Assembly (NCBI RefSeq): GCF_001039355.2
Contig: NW_019775473.1
Location: 47,627-111,626 of the forward strand
Length of the DNA: 64,000 bases
From: Lingula anatina
Taxonomy: Eukaryota > Brachiopoda > Lingulata > Lingulida > Lingulidae
Reading direction: 5' to 3'
The translations under genes and the position numbers were made by a program. Below the pieces are notes generated by a model. That model saw only the letters and a program-made list of their open reading frames with translations. It was not told the DNA's origin and did no database searches. Numbering within the stretch: position 1 is the stretch's first letter; every line of letters begins with the position of its first letter. This document shows, one piece after another, positions 24,167 to 57,119 of the stretch.

Positions 24167-27084
24167 GAACTTATGGGATGTGTTATACTGGTCAGTTGGT
24201 AAATAATTGGAGTGACATCAAAAATCAATGAGTCATGCTTTTTCAGAGCGATTTGAAAAGTCTAGTGGCATACATATTTATTTACCAAAGTCGGAATGTA
24301 TTTTTAAAATATGCTGAAAAGTGAAAAAAACAGCATAAATTCTACAATAATGGCCCGATCATGCTGATTTTCGAACTTGAGCTGCGTTTTATGAATATTC
24401 GTCAGCTCTGTAAATATAAAGCCAAAAAGTAAAATTGCCCTCCACTTATCGTGTTAACAAGGAAAGTGCATGGCGCCAGCATCGGCATCGGCATCGGCGA
24501 CGACAGACGCAGGTGATGGCAGTATGTACAGACACATCTGTGTCTGTACATAAAAATGTAACTAAAGTGTTATTGGAATTGTCAATGAATGAATTTCAAC
24601 TGGAATAATACTTTTGAAGACACAGGAAGGAGGAGGGGGCAGCTGGATACTGGTGCACTAACTGAAAGTAGAATGAAATGACTAGCTTCTAAACTCTTTC
24701 AGTGCTGAGGACGTATTTTAGTTCAGAATTGAATGCAGATCACTGTTACCATGTAGCATAATGAAGAAAATGTGATTATTAATAAATGTCATTCATCAGT
24801 TTAATGTCTTCAAAGTTGTCTTTCTGTCATTGTTTGGGATGGTTAGAACAGTATCTTGGGATTTTTTTCAGTAACTGGTGCATTGCATCAGATTGTTTAG
24901 CGATTTATCTTTGAAAATTTACAAATTGAGCTGATTACACATTTTTATTTTAAAGAAAAGTAAAATAAAAGCCTTCATTATTTTTATGTTGTCTCAATCA
25001 ATACTTTATTAAGATACTGTGTACATAATAACCATTTCTTATTTATGTGCAGTAAAGTCAAAGGCAATGCATAATACACATAACTAACCAGTTTTGGGAA
25101 ATGTGAAATTTATCCTAAATACTACCATTCTATTTTGACCTGGATCTATTTTTTAAAAAATAAATAAAAAATAAATAATAACTGTAACATCGAGCACATA
25201 AACATATCTGGATGTCCTAAATCTGCTGTTAAACTGATTAAGAGAAAGAAAAATCTCACAAGTCTGGGTAGGCTAAATTGCTGTTAAATTGGTAAAAATG
25301 TGAATTTTTATTATAACCTGAAACTTCTCATTTTATACACATTACCATGCTGCTGTGCATAACAAGCCAAGCTAAAAAGTATCCCCTTACCTTTACCAAA
25401 GGTATTAATATTAGTTTACTTGGCTACGGAAAATGAAGTAGATATCAAACAAAAAATGAAGTACAACAATATGTATTAAATCATTTTGTACATCACTTAT
25501 TTTTCATCAATGCATAATGCACACCATACAACCCACTCACACCAGGAGTTTCAACTGCCATTATATCCTCAATGATTCTCTGGAGTTACCAAAGTCATTG
25601 GTAGAAACTCTAAATATTATGAAATCCATTTACAAAAAGGATTTAAATATTGATATTTCTTTACTGCGAAATGTTCTTAAAATGTGAACCCAAGACATTC
25701 ATATTTTAGAGCTATGATAACATAATTGCAAGAAAAGCAGCACAATCAAATAGCTTGTATTTTTATCTCTCACAGCAGTCTTTCAAAATAAATATTAATA
25801 ATTTAAATTGAACATATGCCAAACAGAAAAATGGACAGTGGACATGCTCTACAGAAAACATCAACACTGATCAGTAACATCACTGCAATGATACAGCTTC
25901 TCATTTGTGCAATGTCAATGCAAGGAAGCATGTTTACATCACTGAAATACAATACCAAGGGTAAATATAATTTATTGTGACTGGGATGAATAAAATTCTG
26001 AAATGATCACAAGATTTCTCCTTATTTTTACTATTACATAAAACAGTAACAAGCAAGGTGATCAATATGTTAAAAACTGCAAAATGATGTATGGTTTGAA
26101 TTTGCTACGTATTATAATAATCATGTATATAAGACCTTTTTGTCATTCGCAATGTGAAGTATATGGTAAAAAGATCATGTATTTAACATTGACTAAACTG
26201 GAGAAAGTCTTGCAACTGTGCAACTGAAATATTAGAAAATACAACAAAAACCAAATAAAACCAGCTGTATTCAAATACAGTGTGCATAGTTTTACTTTAA
26301 AAAACAAACAGTTTGCAAAAACTTTTTTAAAAAATTAACAAAAAATAAAAGAAAAGAGGATATGGTTTCGAGGCAGTGTTCTTGTACACACATCTGTTAA
26401 TTTGAGGCTAGACCTCAAGTGTGCCACTTCAATCAAAAATCTTAAAATTGTAGGATAAGAAATGAGGTGCAGGTCTTCCCACCACCTCCTCCAAAACAAC
26501 TCACATCACAATTCTTGTAAAAGTCAATGTGTCTGATCATAACTTTTATCATTTCTTCAACTTCAGCTATAATCCTGTCTAAATCTTCTAATGTTGTTCA
26601 TACGTTTGTCTTTCACGCAAAATAACATGAGTGACAAAAATTAAAAATTGTGGGAATGATTTGATAATCATCATTTGTTTCTCAAGAGAGTATCTGTTTC
26701 TAAATCTGGCTAAAAACATCACACACAAGGAAATGACAAAGCAGCTTCCATGGTGAATTTCCAAAATTTCTCTTCTTTGCAACTTGCTGTCAGTATGTAT
26801 CACACTTCTGGGGATAAGAATGCTACTTTTACTGGACATTAGTCTGAGACACTTAGATAATGAAATCTTGAAGACTCGTCCAGGCAAACTGAGAAGCAAA
26901 ATTCCACAAATGCTTGGTCTTGAAGGACTGAACTTAATATAAGCTCAAAAGTGCAGCTCAAAAAGTATACACTGGTTTGAAAAAAAAAAAAGACAAGTCC
27001 ATCCCTGGCATTTCACTACATTTTGGCAGTATATTTCACATAGCATGACTTGAAATCCTAATATACAACTTTATAATTGTAATT
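24167..27084. other. Intergenic space between convergent NIFK and TOMM70 (3' untranslated regions)
   Basis: No gene is recognised. It should hold both 3' untranslated regions. AATAAA signals on the + strand at 24781 and 24964 could end NIFK transcripts. A perfect hairpin lies at 24523-24552, and a short GGCATC repeat just before it. The rest is AT-rich. The 103-residue minus-strand open frame at 26588-26899 has no recognisable motif. Confidence 0.6.
24523..24552. repeat. Perfect 14-bp palindrome with two-base loop
   Basis: TATGTACAGACACA and its exact complement are separated by TC. It lies 357 bases after the NIFK stop codon, so probably in its 3' untranslated region. It could fold as an RNA stem-loop; no known element is recognised. 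Confidence 0.8.
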
Positions 27085-30000
27085 TTACATGGGTCCCATG
27101 GTTGGCACTTGAATTCCAAAGTTTTGGGCTACTTTTGACTGTGCCATTGCAGCATCCAATAGAGAAAACAGGTGAGCCATCTCCATTTCTGTCTTTGCTA
27201 GGCTTATTGCCTTGTTAAACAGGTCTATTGCATTTGTAAGGTTACCCCTGTAAAATAATGGACAACATGCATTACCAAACTTCAAACGCAAAATACTTGC
27301 ATACCTAATGACACCTCAAATGATAAATTTACTAAAAATACTAACAAACACATAAATGCATATATGACAAATAAACATTATAGATTAAATAACCTAAAAT
27401 TGTTTACGATTAGTAAACTAGATCAAATTTCTTTGTTCCAAATCTGTATACTATAATATACTGTGTGGACACCTACCTCTGGACTTCTATGGTTCCCAGT
27501 GTTTCGTATGCAAACTCACACTTATCATCTACCTCTAAGGCTTTTTTAATCATACTACAGGCTTCCTCCATATTCTGCTTCCATTGTAACCTTAGCAACC
27601 TGAAATAAACACAGAGGTATATTAAGTATATATAGCCCTGTACAGTGTTTCTGTGCATTTGAAAACTCCCCTCCCTCCAAAAAATGGAGACATGTTGTAT
27701 TTCTATATCATTCAATAGTTTAATCAAATCCAAATTTATAACAATATGTTATATTCCTAACAAGCAGACAGATGCTGTGCAATAACTTCACTAGGCCAAA
27801 CCCATCCAACCAGACCTTGTTACATCTGGAATTTCTCCCTACCAACTATGTTCACTTTTAAAATTCAAAATTTTATAGATGGTAATAAATGAATCCTTCA
27901 CAGCTAAACACTTGTATATATAGAAGAACCTGTCCCTTACCCTCTGTGTACATAAACATTTGCATTATCTGGTTCTATTTTGATGGCTTTCTTGAACTGG
28001 TCATCTGCCTGGTCAAACTGCTGCTGGTCACACAGGGCCTGGAAGGACAACAGAATGTAGACACCACGATATGCAGCGCTGGTTTTGTTGCAATTATCAA
28101 CATTACAACAATGATGTATCACCGACATCATTGTATTTTTACGGCAACAAAGACATATCAGCATTGAACTGTTACTTGAATGTGGATATATATATATATA
28201 TATGCATTGCTAGTTAATAACTTTCTGAAGACATTAGTACATCATATAAACATGTCCATATGGGTAGTGGGAGGCAGGCCGGGAGGAAATACATGCATAC
28301 TGGTCTGTTTTCATAAAAATAAGTTTGACCAAGTAGTGTCCCATATCATATTGAGCCTGTTAAAATTTTTTTCAAAAAGGCCAATGGTTTTGAATGACAG
28401 TTACTTCAATCTAAGGGACTTATGCAGATGCAAGACCTAAACGTTCCGTCTGAAACTCAATACCTATAGAAGGGGCGTTTTCATACTAACCTGGCCATAT
28501 AAAGCAAAGGCTTCAGCGCAGTCGGGAAACCTCTTCAGGAGGTCCTCAAATGACCTGACAGAGCTCTGCAGCTGCATGGGACTGCGCTGGTCAAAGGCAT
28601 GTCTGTATTCTACGATAAAAAAATATCATATCAAAGCAGCATATTAAATTACACCAGTTTACATTTTCACACATCTGAGCATGCCTTTAATTGAAAAATC
28701 AGGAAATGCAAGGATTATAGATGGAAGAGGTTAGAGAAGTAGAAAGGGGGTCCTGGCACATACCTGCGTAACATTTCTGAGCATGTGCAACAGCAAACTC
28801 TGGGTTAAGGGCCACACACTTGTCAAAATCTCTAAGTGCATCATCCATGCGATCTAACAGAAGATTCAGCTGAAATGGAAATAAAAAGAAGGGGCACTTA
28901 ACCTTTATCACAAAATATCAAAACGTAACTTGTAAAAACCACAACTGTCACAATTTATTTTAGGAATAAATATATATATATATTTTTTATAAATGAATTT
29001 AAACAGTCTGACTCTGATGAGATGAAAGTGGACCTCACAAAAAAGCTTTGGAAAAGGTGTACAGTTCCATATGGGGGGGGTCTGAAGGGTATAAACAGAA
29101 CACCTTATTAATTGGGGCACTTTTATCTGTAACTAACCTGCCCTCTGTGATGATATATGTCGGAGTTTTCAGGATCCACCCTCACTGCAGTCGCCATGTC
29201 GTCAAGGGCCTCTGTCTGCTCCCCAAGCTGAAGTTTCAGGCTACCCCTCTTGATCAGAGCATTAGACTTTATCTGAAATAACAAATCACATGAAAAAAAT
29301 TATTAACTATCAAGAGGAACAATTCTAAAGTTTGGCTAGGCAATGGGTTAAACACTTCCAAATATGGACATTTTCAGTAGAAAATGGAAACATATTAAAC
29401 GGATATTAATTAAGGATGTAAAACTTTGTCTACAATTACAGACAATTTCCCCATTCTTTTTTCAAATAAATAAAAAAAATATAGGAAAACCTGAACAGAA
29501 TCATATACCCATGTATAGAACCTTACCTTTTTATCAACATCCTCAAGGCCTATGACCTGGTTTAAATCATCAATGGCTTTTGTCCCTCGTCCAGCCAGCA
29601 GATAAAATGTTGCCCGCAGCAGGAGGGCTTCAGGTAAATACTTGGATGTGGAATTGCTGATCTCCTGGGTGCACAGCTCTATCACATTATCATATTCTTT
29701 CTTGGCCAACTGTTTCTTGGCTTTCAGGAATGGACTAGAAGACAAAGCAGGGAAGGATTCAGCATTTTGTAGACAAAACACTTCATAAATTTAGCTTTTT
29801 TGATAGGTGAAGGTGGATCATGAAATGTGCTCAATTCTCCACAATTATTTGAACTAGCACAAAATTTACTCATAAGTAGTTAAATCTACCTACTTTCTTT
29901 TATCATAAGTGAGTCCGAAAATTAATTTTTTCTGCTTTCTTTAATTATAAAGGAGTCCTAAATTTTCAACCAAAGTCTGACACGCTCAAGCTATGCTGAA

Positions 30001-33000
30001 CAAAGAAATCCGACTTCCAACCCACCTGAATTGAGACCTGGATTTCCCTGGAAGCCCGTCCTTCATTTCTTTTTCTGGTGACTCATCCTGGTACTTCTCA
30101 GCCTCACTTTCAGCTTCAACAGTTTCAGGGCTCTCTTCATTCACCTCATTAAGGTTACTTATGATTGGATCATTAGCAAATGCAGAGAAATATGTCCTAA
30201 GGAAACTATGTGAGGGTGTTGTCTCTTTACGATTCTGAAAAATAATTTTGATACTAAACTCAGTTACTGAAAGAAGTAATTTTTGCCTATAAATAAAAAA
30301 TTCATCCAACAAACTCTTAACAAACTCTTAACAAACTAAGTTAAACAAGCAATTAAATTTCCACTTTCATTATATTTCCATCATTCTTTTGAAACAGCCC
30401 AATCAGACATTATAATATGCTTAAAGAGTTAGTTGAAATCTCACAAAGAAACTTGTTGCAGCTAAAATGCAACCATACCTTGTATGCTTCTTTAGCTTTG
30501 GATTTGCCCAAATCTTTTAATACTCTATCTGCCATCATTAAACTCTGCTGATTCTGAAAACCTTCTAATATACATACAGCAGTCACATCTGGAAGAAACC
30601 AAGAAAACCAAACTTACAGGATTAATAAATCAACAGTAATTCATTATTTCTTCAGAAAGAAAGGCCAAGCAATACGACAACAATGTAATAAAGAAGAAAG
30701 GAACTGGAAATGATAATATCTTTACTAGGAGATGCTAAAATTTGACAAAAATCTGTTTGCGAAAGTTGGGATAAGAATGATGACATGTTCCAACATTGCC
30801 AGAGTTGAGATTACATATTTCAACATTGTAAAGGACAGACAGTCTCTTCTCTTAGGCCAACCTTGCACCCCTTCTGTTACTTACACATCTACTTAGCCAA
30901 GCACACTTGAGTAGAAAACTTTTTTGCAGTACAGTAGACAAGTGCGTAAGTGGGGAGATTTAAGATGGTACATTTAGAGGACACAAACTTATTTGAACCA
31001 TTATGTCCAACACTATCTCTAATCTCCGAAATTATCTCCGTCTACATCAAGTCAAATTACTTCAATACAGAATAAAGAGATACGAGTACAAATATCAACG
31101 TCTCCTCTTGTTCCAAAATCTCCAACAGCAAATTTCACAGAGTCACCTGTCACAAACATTGCAGTAGTTGAGATAGCACACCTGAACATTGTAGTAGTTC
31201 AGGTAAAACAGACACAATATTCCAATTGTTTAATATATATAATAATTTACCTTCTAGGCACTGCTGCAGATCCCCTATATGCTCACATGCCTTAGCTCTC
31301 CTAAACATTGCCTTGGTGTATCTGGTATTGAACTCTAGAGCCTTGGAGCAGTCAGCTATCACCTCTGTGAAATTTTTCTAATAAAAAGAAAGAGTATATT
31401 CCAAAAGTTCCCCAATAACACCAATTGCAGCTCTGCTTGGAGAACATTCATACACATAAAAGTATTTAATATGGGAAAAGTTTAATTTTTTTTTTTTACG
31501 CTTATGTCTCATGGACTTTTATAAAGCCATGCTTAAATTTCCAATTCAAAATTTGTCCCACTGCATAAACTAAGTGAACGTGCACGTTTTTGAGAGTGCA
31601 TGTGTTAACTGTTATGTAATTTTGCATGCATTCTAACTTTTTAAAACTTAATTCTGTTGTATGTATTTGTGGAAGGTACAAATATGATTTGATATAAATT
31701 TTTGGCTACATACATAAACATACATATCACAGACTTACCAACTGTTCATGTGCTGCAGCTCTGTTTTGGTAGAAAGTGGAAATATCCTGTTTATTTTCAG
31801 GAGGACATATTCTAGGATATAAAAAATAATTCACGTCCATAATTACACGTATATACATGTGTATACAGTATACCAACTTCTGCTTTATTAGACATGTTAA
31901 TGAAAAGAATATGGGGTGCAGTCTTAAAGAACTCGCTCATTATCGAAGAGCTTCTTACAAAGAATGGAGTATATAGTCCATTTATGTGTTTATTTATTTG
32001 TCTTTTATCGCCAAAGCCCTTGAAAATCTACAAAAACCCATCAAGGTATACTAACTTGATAGCTTCTGTATAACACTGGATTGCTTGGTCATATTTTCCA
32101 CCTTTGAACCACTTGTTTCCTTTGTTTTTGGCAGCCTGGGCTTGTTCTACTGGTGTCTATAAAAGAAAACAAGTGTTAAAAAATGTTAAAAGAGATTCAT
32201 ACCATAATTTACAAGGAAATATAGGGCATTTATACAAATATCTCTTGCTAACAGTAGATGACTGGCAGCACTTTTTACATAAGCTTTAATTTTCACAAGG
32301 TAGCACTCCTATTTATCGTCTCTGATATGTAATATTTGTGCTCATAACTGGTGCACATAACAGTATAATGACAACCAGCTAGAGTTTCGACTGCAACACC
32401 ATATGAAACTTTGAATTAAAGTTCAAGATGTATTTAAAATCTTACAAAGGCAGCAAATGCTAGTCCCGTGACTAGATAATTTAAGTAAAAATATATTTAA
32501 AAAAAAGAGAAGTGGATTAATGACAACTTAGGCAAAAGCAGTTAGCTAGTAAACATTTTCCGTAGCCAATAATACATGTGGCACTTAACTTAATTTCTCT
32601 TTGCTAAATTTCATTTACTAAAGTCAAGACTCAAGTACAACCGGTGTATACAACTAGACGAAAATTTTATCAACTCAGTCAGTCACTCACTAATAACATT
32701 GGTGTTTATTACGGCATACCAATGTCAATTTCATCAAATTAATATAAATTAGAAATCACTAAATAACATTCATGCTGAAACAATTTCCAGTTTATAGTGG
32801 GGCTTTTAATCGCTGTATGAGTGCAAATGCTTTGCATCAGACCTGTGGCTCTGCTGCCTTCGCCTCCGGTTGCTCTTCTTTCTTTTCTCCTGATTCAATA
32901 TCTTTCTTTTTAGTCTCCAGATTACTCGATTTGACTCTGTTATAGTACCACAATCCTGCAAGACCAAGGGCAATAGGAGCGCCTACTGCAAGTGCAATTT

Positions 33001-33043
33001 TCCACTTCTCCCATCCCTCAGTCACGTTTTCTTTAGAAGCCAT
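27085..33043 (-). CDS. TOMM70: Mitochondrial import receptor subunit TOM70
   Basis: Thirteen exons: 33043-32843, 32156-32056, 31811-31739, 31377-31251, 30588-30479, 30234-30026, 29734-29527, 29272-29138, 28869-28764, 28609-28491, 28038-27941, 27599-27477, 27247-27085. Total 1773 nt, 590 residues, close to the human length of about 608 as I recall it. Residues 14-35 form the N-terminal membrane anchor (WKIALAVGAPIALGLAGLWYY) in the outer mitochondrial membrane. A charged linker follows, then TPR repeats (NKGNKWFKGGKYDQAIQCY, YQNRAAAHEQL, MFRRAKACEHIGD, LLLRATFYLLAGR, LIKRGSLKLQLG and others). The TPRs bind Hsp70/Hsp90 tails and carrier preproteins. Exon 6 encodes an acidic loop (EESPETVEAESEAEKYQ) between TPRs, as in animal TOM70. 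Head to head with the sodium pump gene, start codons 291 bases apart. Confidence 0.95.
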
Positions 33044-33334
33044 CTTTACAATACGAGAAAGGACGAGATTAGCAATGAACTTTGACCGTTATTTGACCTA
33101 GTAATGGAATTTAAATTCACACGCTATTTCTACTTTATTGCATGAACGGAGTAATGCATCTACAGAACTTTTTCAACAAAAGCCCAAAAATTACACTTTC
33201 CTGACACCAGATATAGTCAGAAATTACATTTAAGTGACATTTGACGCTGTACGAATATCTGGGACAAAGGTGAACAATTTGATTGGCAGGTCACGTGGTA
33301 AAGCGGCTAAACTTGCGAAAGCCCTCCTATCAAG
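33044..33334. promoter_or_regulatory. Head-to-head promoter region between TOMM70 and the Na+/K+-ATPase gene
   Basis: 291 bases separate the start codons of two divergent genes. The stretch should contain both 5' untranslated regions and core promoters. No TATA box is evident. A shared bidirectional promoter is inferred from spacing; an upstream alternative first exon for the pump inside its 4.2-kb first intron cannot be excluded. Confidence 0.6.
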
Positions 33335-52837
<19,503 letters not shown>

Positions 52838-55800
52838 AACGGAGACGCAACGTTCAGAGTGCACAGTACACACCAAGAGCTACTTACACTAACAATTATT
52901 ATAGTATAATAGACTGCAGAAATACAATTTCCTCCAATCAGGGGGAGGATGATACTACACCAGATTTGGATTTGAATTTACATATTAATGGCTATAAACA
53001 GTTACTGTCAGAGATTGCCAGGTGTCCTATACCCTGTGTAGACAAAGTCATCTCTCACATTGGAGCACACCTGTCTGATATCTGCTGGGCTTACGCAGCC
53101 TCCGTGTGGTGGGTCTTAGCCAGTGTTTCTAGACGGCTGCTCTCCAGTGTTAGAGAACAGTATGCACATGTCAGGAAAATCGTTCATCGGTACTTTCACT
53201 TGATTGCAATTACACTGTTAACATCTCTGGTTCATTTGGCTACCTTCTTCAATTTTCACAGTTTACCTATTCTGCAGTTAAGTCCCATGTATTTTCTGAA
53301 TTCAACTTTTTCTTATTTTCTGAATCTAACTTTTTCTAAGGTTTCTGTTCACATGAAGAATTTCCAGTACGATAATGTTCTTCCTCTTGTTTCTTCTTTG
53401 TGCGACCATTATATCCACTGTATTTTGATTGGCCGCTTTGACAAAGTGTCCTAACCTTTGAGCCCTTGGCAGACGAGGAACACATCAGTCCCACAGATGA
53501 CATGGTTTTAATGCACTGTTGACGATCTACTTAGACTTAAGAGTGCACAACTGTGAGCTCATGTTGAACTGTCATTCTCACGGTGACATCTATATTTCAT
53601 TCAAGACGTCAATTGGACTGAGTACTACCTCTGTCTGCCAAGGGCATGACCCCGTGTGTTGTTGTTGTAGACATTATTAGACATTATAGGACCATACTAA
53701 TCCTCTCGAATGAATGTCTACTCTGTACTGAATAGAAGTAGGAATAACAACCAAGTTTGTTAACTGTCTGTTAATCAAATATAAGCCGTGCTGATGAAAG
53801 GCAGATTGTGTGTTGTGATGCATTTAAGTCTCTTTTGTTAATGATATTCACTTATATGAACTTATAAAGCTCTTGCACACCAGAGATCACAAGTAGAACA
53901 GCTGTTTAGAGTAAGAGGAGTGAATTAATGACTATCTTGAGGATTGAATAGGAGGAAAGTGCTCTGTGTATTACTCTTTTTCTCCCCGGTGTGATTTGGA
54001 CTTATTTGATAGAATAGTTAATTACAAAATTATACATTGATTTGCCAGAGTTGAAATGGAATTATAAAATAGGGTTGAGTACAAGGAGATGTTGGATTTG
54101 GCATGGATTTGTTTTATGAGAAAGAGAAGACCATTCTAACTCTTCCAAGCATAAACAGCCACAAGGGCCCAAATTGCCAAAACGTGTAGCCATTAAATGA
54201 ACAATCCACACGTTTAACTGACAAGATTAGGAAATCATCTGTTGGATGTGCTTTTAAGGTGCCCAACCCAGTTCACTCTTTGCTAAACTGACATTTGTGA
54301 GGCTTCCTCATCAAGTGTGGTATGGCGTCTATTTGACTGTAAATTCCCTCGATGCTGCTTGTACTGCAGGGTTTGGAGAATTTGCAACTGTTGTCCATTT
54401 CTAATGTGGAGTCTGATTTACTTGTTTTGTGTACAGGGAACTTGAAAAGTCTGTGCATCATTGAAAGGAATGAGTGTTAAAATGTTGTGGACACGCACAC
54501 AGAAAATTGGAACTGGCTTAGCTCTGGTTTGCTTTTTAGACATTCTATCAATGCAACATTGTAATCTGAGTGGTGATGATGCAAAGACTTTTGGAGACCC
54601 TGTTCATTTGCAGGTTTTGTGAAGTTTGTAGATATGGTTTATATTCATGTTATGGTCCTACTTTTTGGATGTAATTGTTTGATGAAGGTTATTATTTAAG
54701 ATGTATTTCAATGTTGCAATGTTTTACTAGTTATTTCCTTGCCAATGGCGTTGAGTCAGACATATTTGTGAGATCCATTTTACATATTATGGATAGGCCA
54801 ATAAGGGATCTTTTTTTGGAAGTTTTCCTGTATGAAAGCTGTGGCCCATTGTGCATATGAATGTATTAAATATTAACCATAATTATACTCAACCATGATT
54901 ATACTAATGGTGCACCCCTCAAGTGTTGAAATGGACTCTTCCTTGTTCCATGGATTAATGGCAAGACGTAGTCCTTTGACATAAAGAAGGGAATGGTTGC
55001 CCAGTAATGGAAGTGATAGCAGAGATTATATCCATTTCGACTAATCAACAGTTATACATTTGTAGTTCTAACAGCCTGGCATTGTTACTTGCATTTATGA
55101 TGTACATGTATGTATTTCGTGACAGAATTAGAGATGATTAAATTTTCTTTTCACCCAAATCTTTGGTTGTTGTTTGTTTTGAAATCCCACTGAAGGTGGT
55201 TGAGCTTTACTTTATCCAAATATTGATATTGACAAATGAAAAAGCAAGCTGCTCTATAGTTCTGTTCGGTAAAGCAAAAGCACTCCAAATGCTACAAAGA
55301 AAAATAATTTTTGTGACTATAAAATTACGTATCTTAATTACTATACAGACAATTGATGCCCATGCAGTCATTTTCGTGGTTGTGGACATCTTAAATTTCA
55401 GATGGATATGTTATTGTTAAAGGGCAGTGGCAAGTATCAGGAAGCAAGTTTGAGATTTTTGTTTAAAGGTGCAGGGATATGGGAAGTATCAAAATCATGC
55501 AAGATGTGTTGTTGATGATTATAACACAAACATGCCAAGTGAAAAACCTTTAAATGTCATTAGTTGTGAAAAAGAAATTTGAGGTCACACATGCAGGCTT
55601 AAAAATGCAAAAAACGTGACAAAGGAGTAGGTGGGGACCATTAAGAATTGGCCTAGAAAATATTTATGTATTTAAAATTAAGGAATTGAAATTCCATTTT
55701 GATGATGAAGGAAACCGCTCTTGACTTAATGACTTCACAAAATGTTTCTGGTTTATAGGAAATGCTATATTCAATATTTTCAGTCTAAAAATACATGTTA

Positions 55801-56267
55801 TTGAAATATTAATAATAATGACAGACAGAGAGATAAATTATATACCATTAAGTTAAATTAGAATCCAAGTCACATTCTGAATACAATTGCACAAACATAC
55901 ATACATACATTCTGTATATGACAACAATATTTAAAACTGATAAGTTTCTCAATAAATAAAATTCTACATATTAAATGTGACACGAGATTCTAAATGTTTT
56001 GAGCAATATTTGTAAAGCGCTACATATAAAAAACGTGCCTGTATGTCACCACCAGAAAGTGCAACTCAAGGCAAAAAATGAGAAGATAAATGTGTACATT
56101 ATGCTTAACCACTGATACTGCCCTGGTAACACATCAAAATAATGCAAATTGTATCACACAATGAAGAACATTTGTCACTTTTACTTAGTCCAAGTTCTTT
56201 TTTGAGGGAGCACCAGAACAAAAACCATGAAGAACCATGGGTAAAAGTTGTTAGTCAAGAGGTGTCA

Positions 56268-56431
56268 CAGGCCCGTAGCCAGCAATTTCAAAGGGGGGTT
56301 CTTTTTCTGAAAAAGTGGACCTTTTACCATATAATCCCCATGTACCTAGGTCAAATTTTACCCAGAGTGGACCTTTTTCCAGCAAAAAGGGGGGTTCTTT
56401 CGAACTCCCCGCCCCCCCTGGCTACGGGCCT
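56268..56431. mobile_element. MITE-like element, copy 2
   Basis: Begins CAGGCCCGTAGCCAG and ends CTGGCTACGGGCCT, an inverted repeat lacking the last base. It shares its whole body with copy 1 at 7393-7667 but has a short C run instead of the gap, giving a likely full length of about 165 bp. No target duplication is evident. Confidence 0.8.
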
Positions 56432-56613
56432 ATATGATTCAATGCATATTTTTAATGGTCTCATCTTTCTTTCTTATCTGGAGTTTTAATAGATCAATAT
56501 ATAATTTGTTGTCAAAGAAGTTTACACTAAGTGACAGTTTTATTGTAGAAGACAGATTAGCCAATTTACAGCTGGAAGCTTAGTTTTAAGATGGTATACA
56601 GAATATGTACANC

Positions 56614-56659
56614 AAACCCCCCCAACCCCCCCCCCCCCCCCCCCCTGGCTACGGGCCTG
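56614..56659. mobile_element. MITE-like element, right-end remnant (copy 3)
   Basis: A run of C followed by CTGGCTACGGGCCTG, identical to the right end of copies 1 and 2. The left end and body are absent. An undetermined base stands at 56612, so the missing part may be a misassembly, not a true deletion. Confidence 0.65.
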
Positions 56660-57119
56660 GGTGATCAAAGCAGAGTAACTATTCCACCTCTCCCAATAAC
56701 TTCCCATTCCCCACAGGCAGTGATGTGGCACCATGATGTGCCGAAATGAGGTAAAATATTAGAAGCCATTCGACATAGCTTCAGCATATTTTAAAATGAG
56801 CAACAATTCTGAACTGTTTTCCAAGTGGTTCTTTTAAGTCTAAATCCCCCAGTCCAGACAAGGCAAACCATGTTCTACTTGATAGATCTGCACCACACCT
56901 ATGATCTATCACAGGAAATCTACTCGATCTGGGGATACATAAAATGAAAAGAGGGCCTCCTCTGACTCAACCTATCACCACTGTCACATGCTTTGCACAT
57001 CAGTGGCTTACATGTAAGTATTGTGTGCCAGGTCAGATGCACTGATCGTTTTTTACATTTGATCAATTCATATTTTGATCTTATGGTTTTTGAGGAGTCT
57101 TTCTTTTGAACCCTCCCCC

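Larger units (their letters stand above)
52838..57119. other. 3' untranslated region of ATP1A, then space before the oxidase gene
   Basis: No further gene is recognised. The first part should be the pump's 3' untranslated region. One frame stays open from inside the last coding exon to 53454. ATTAAA-type signals occur near 54866 and 55139. From about 55400 on, the sequence is AT-rich and includes a CATA repeat near 55897, a MITE copy (56268-56431) and a MITE end (56614-56659). The last part should hold the 3' untranslated region of the oxidase gene on the other strand. Confidence 0.6.

Noticed and set aside
56142-56489. 115-codon + strand frame
   Set aside because: Most of it is the MITE copy at 56268-56431. 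The segment similar to the frame at 7440 reflects shared repeat sequence, not a protein family.
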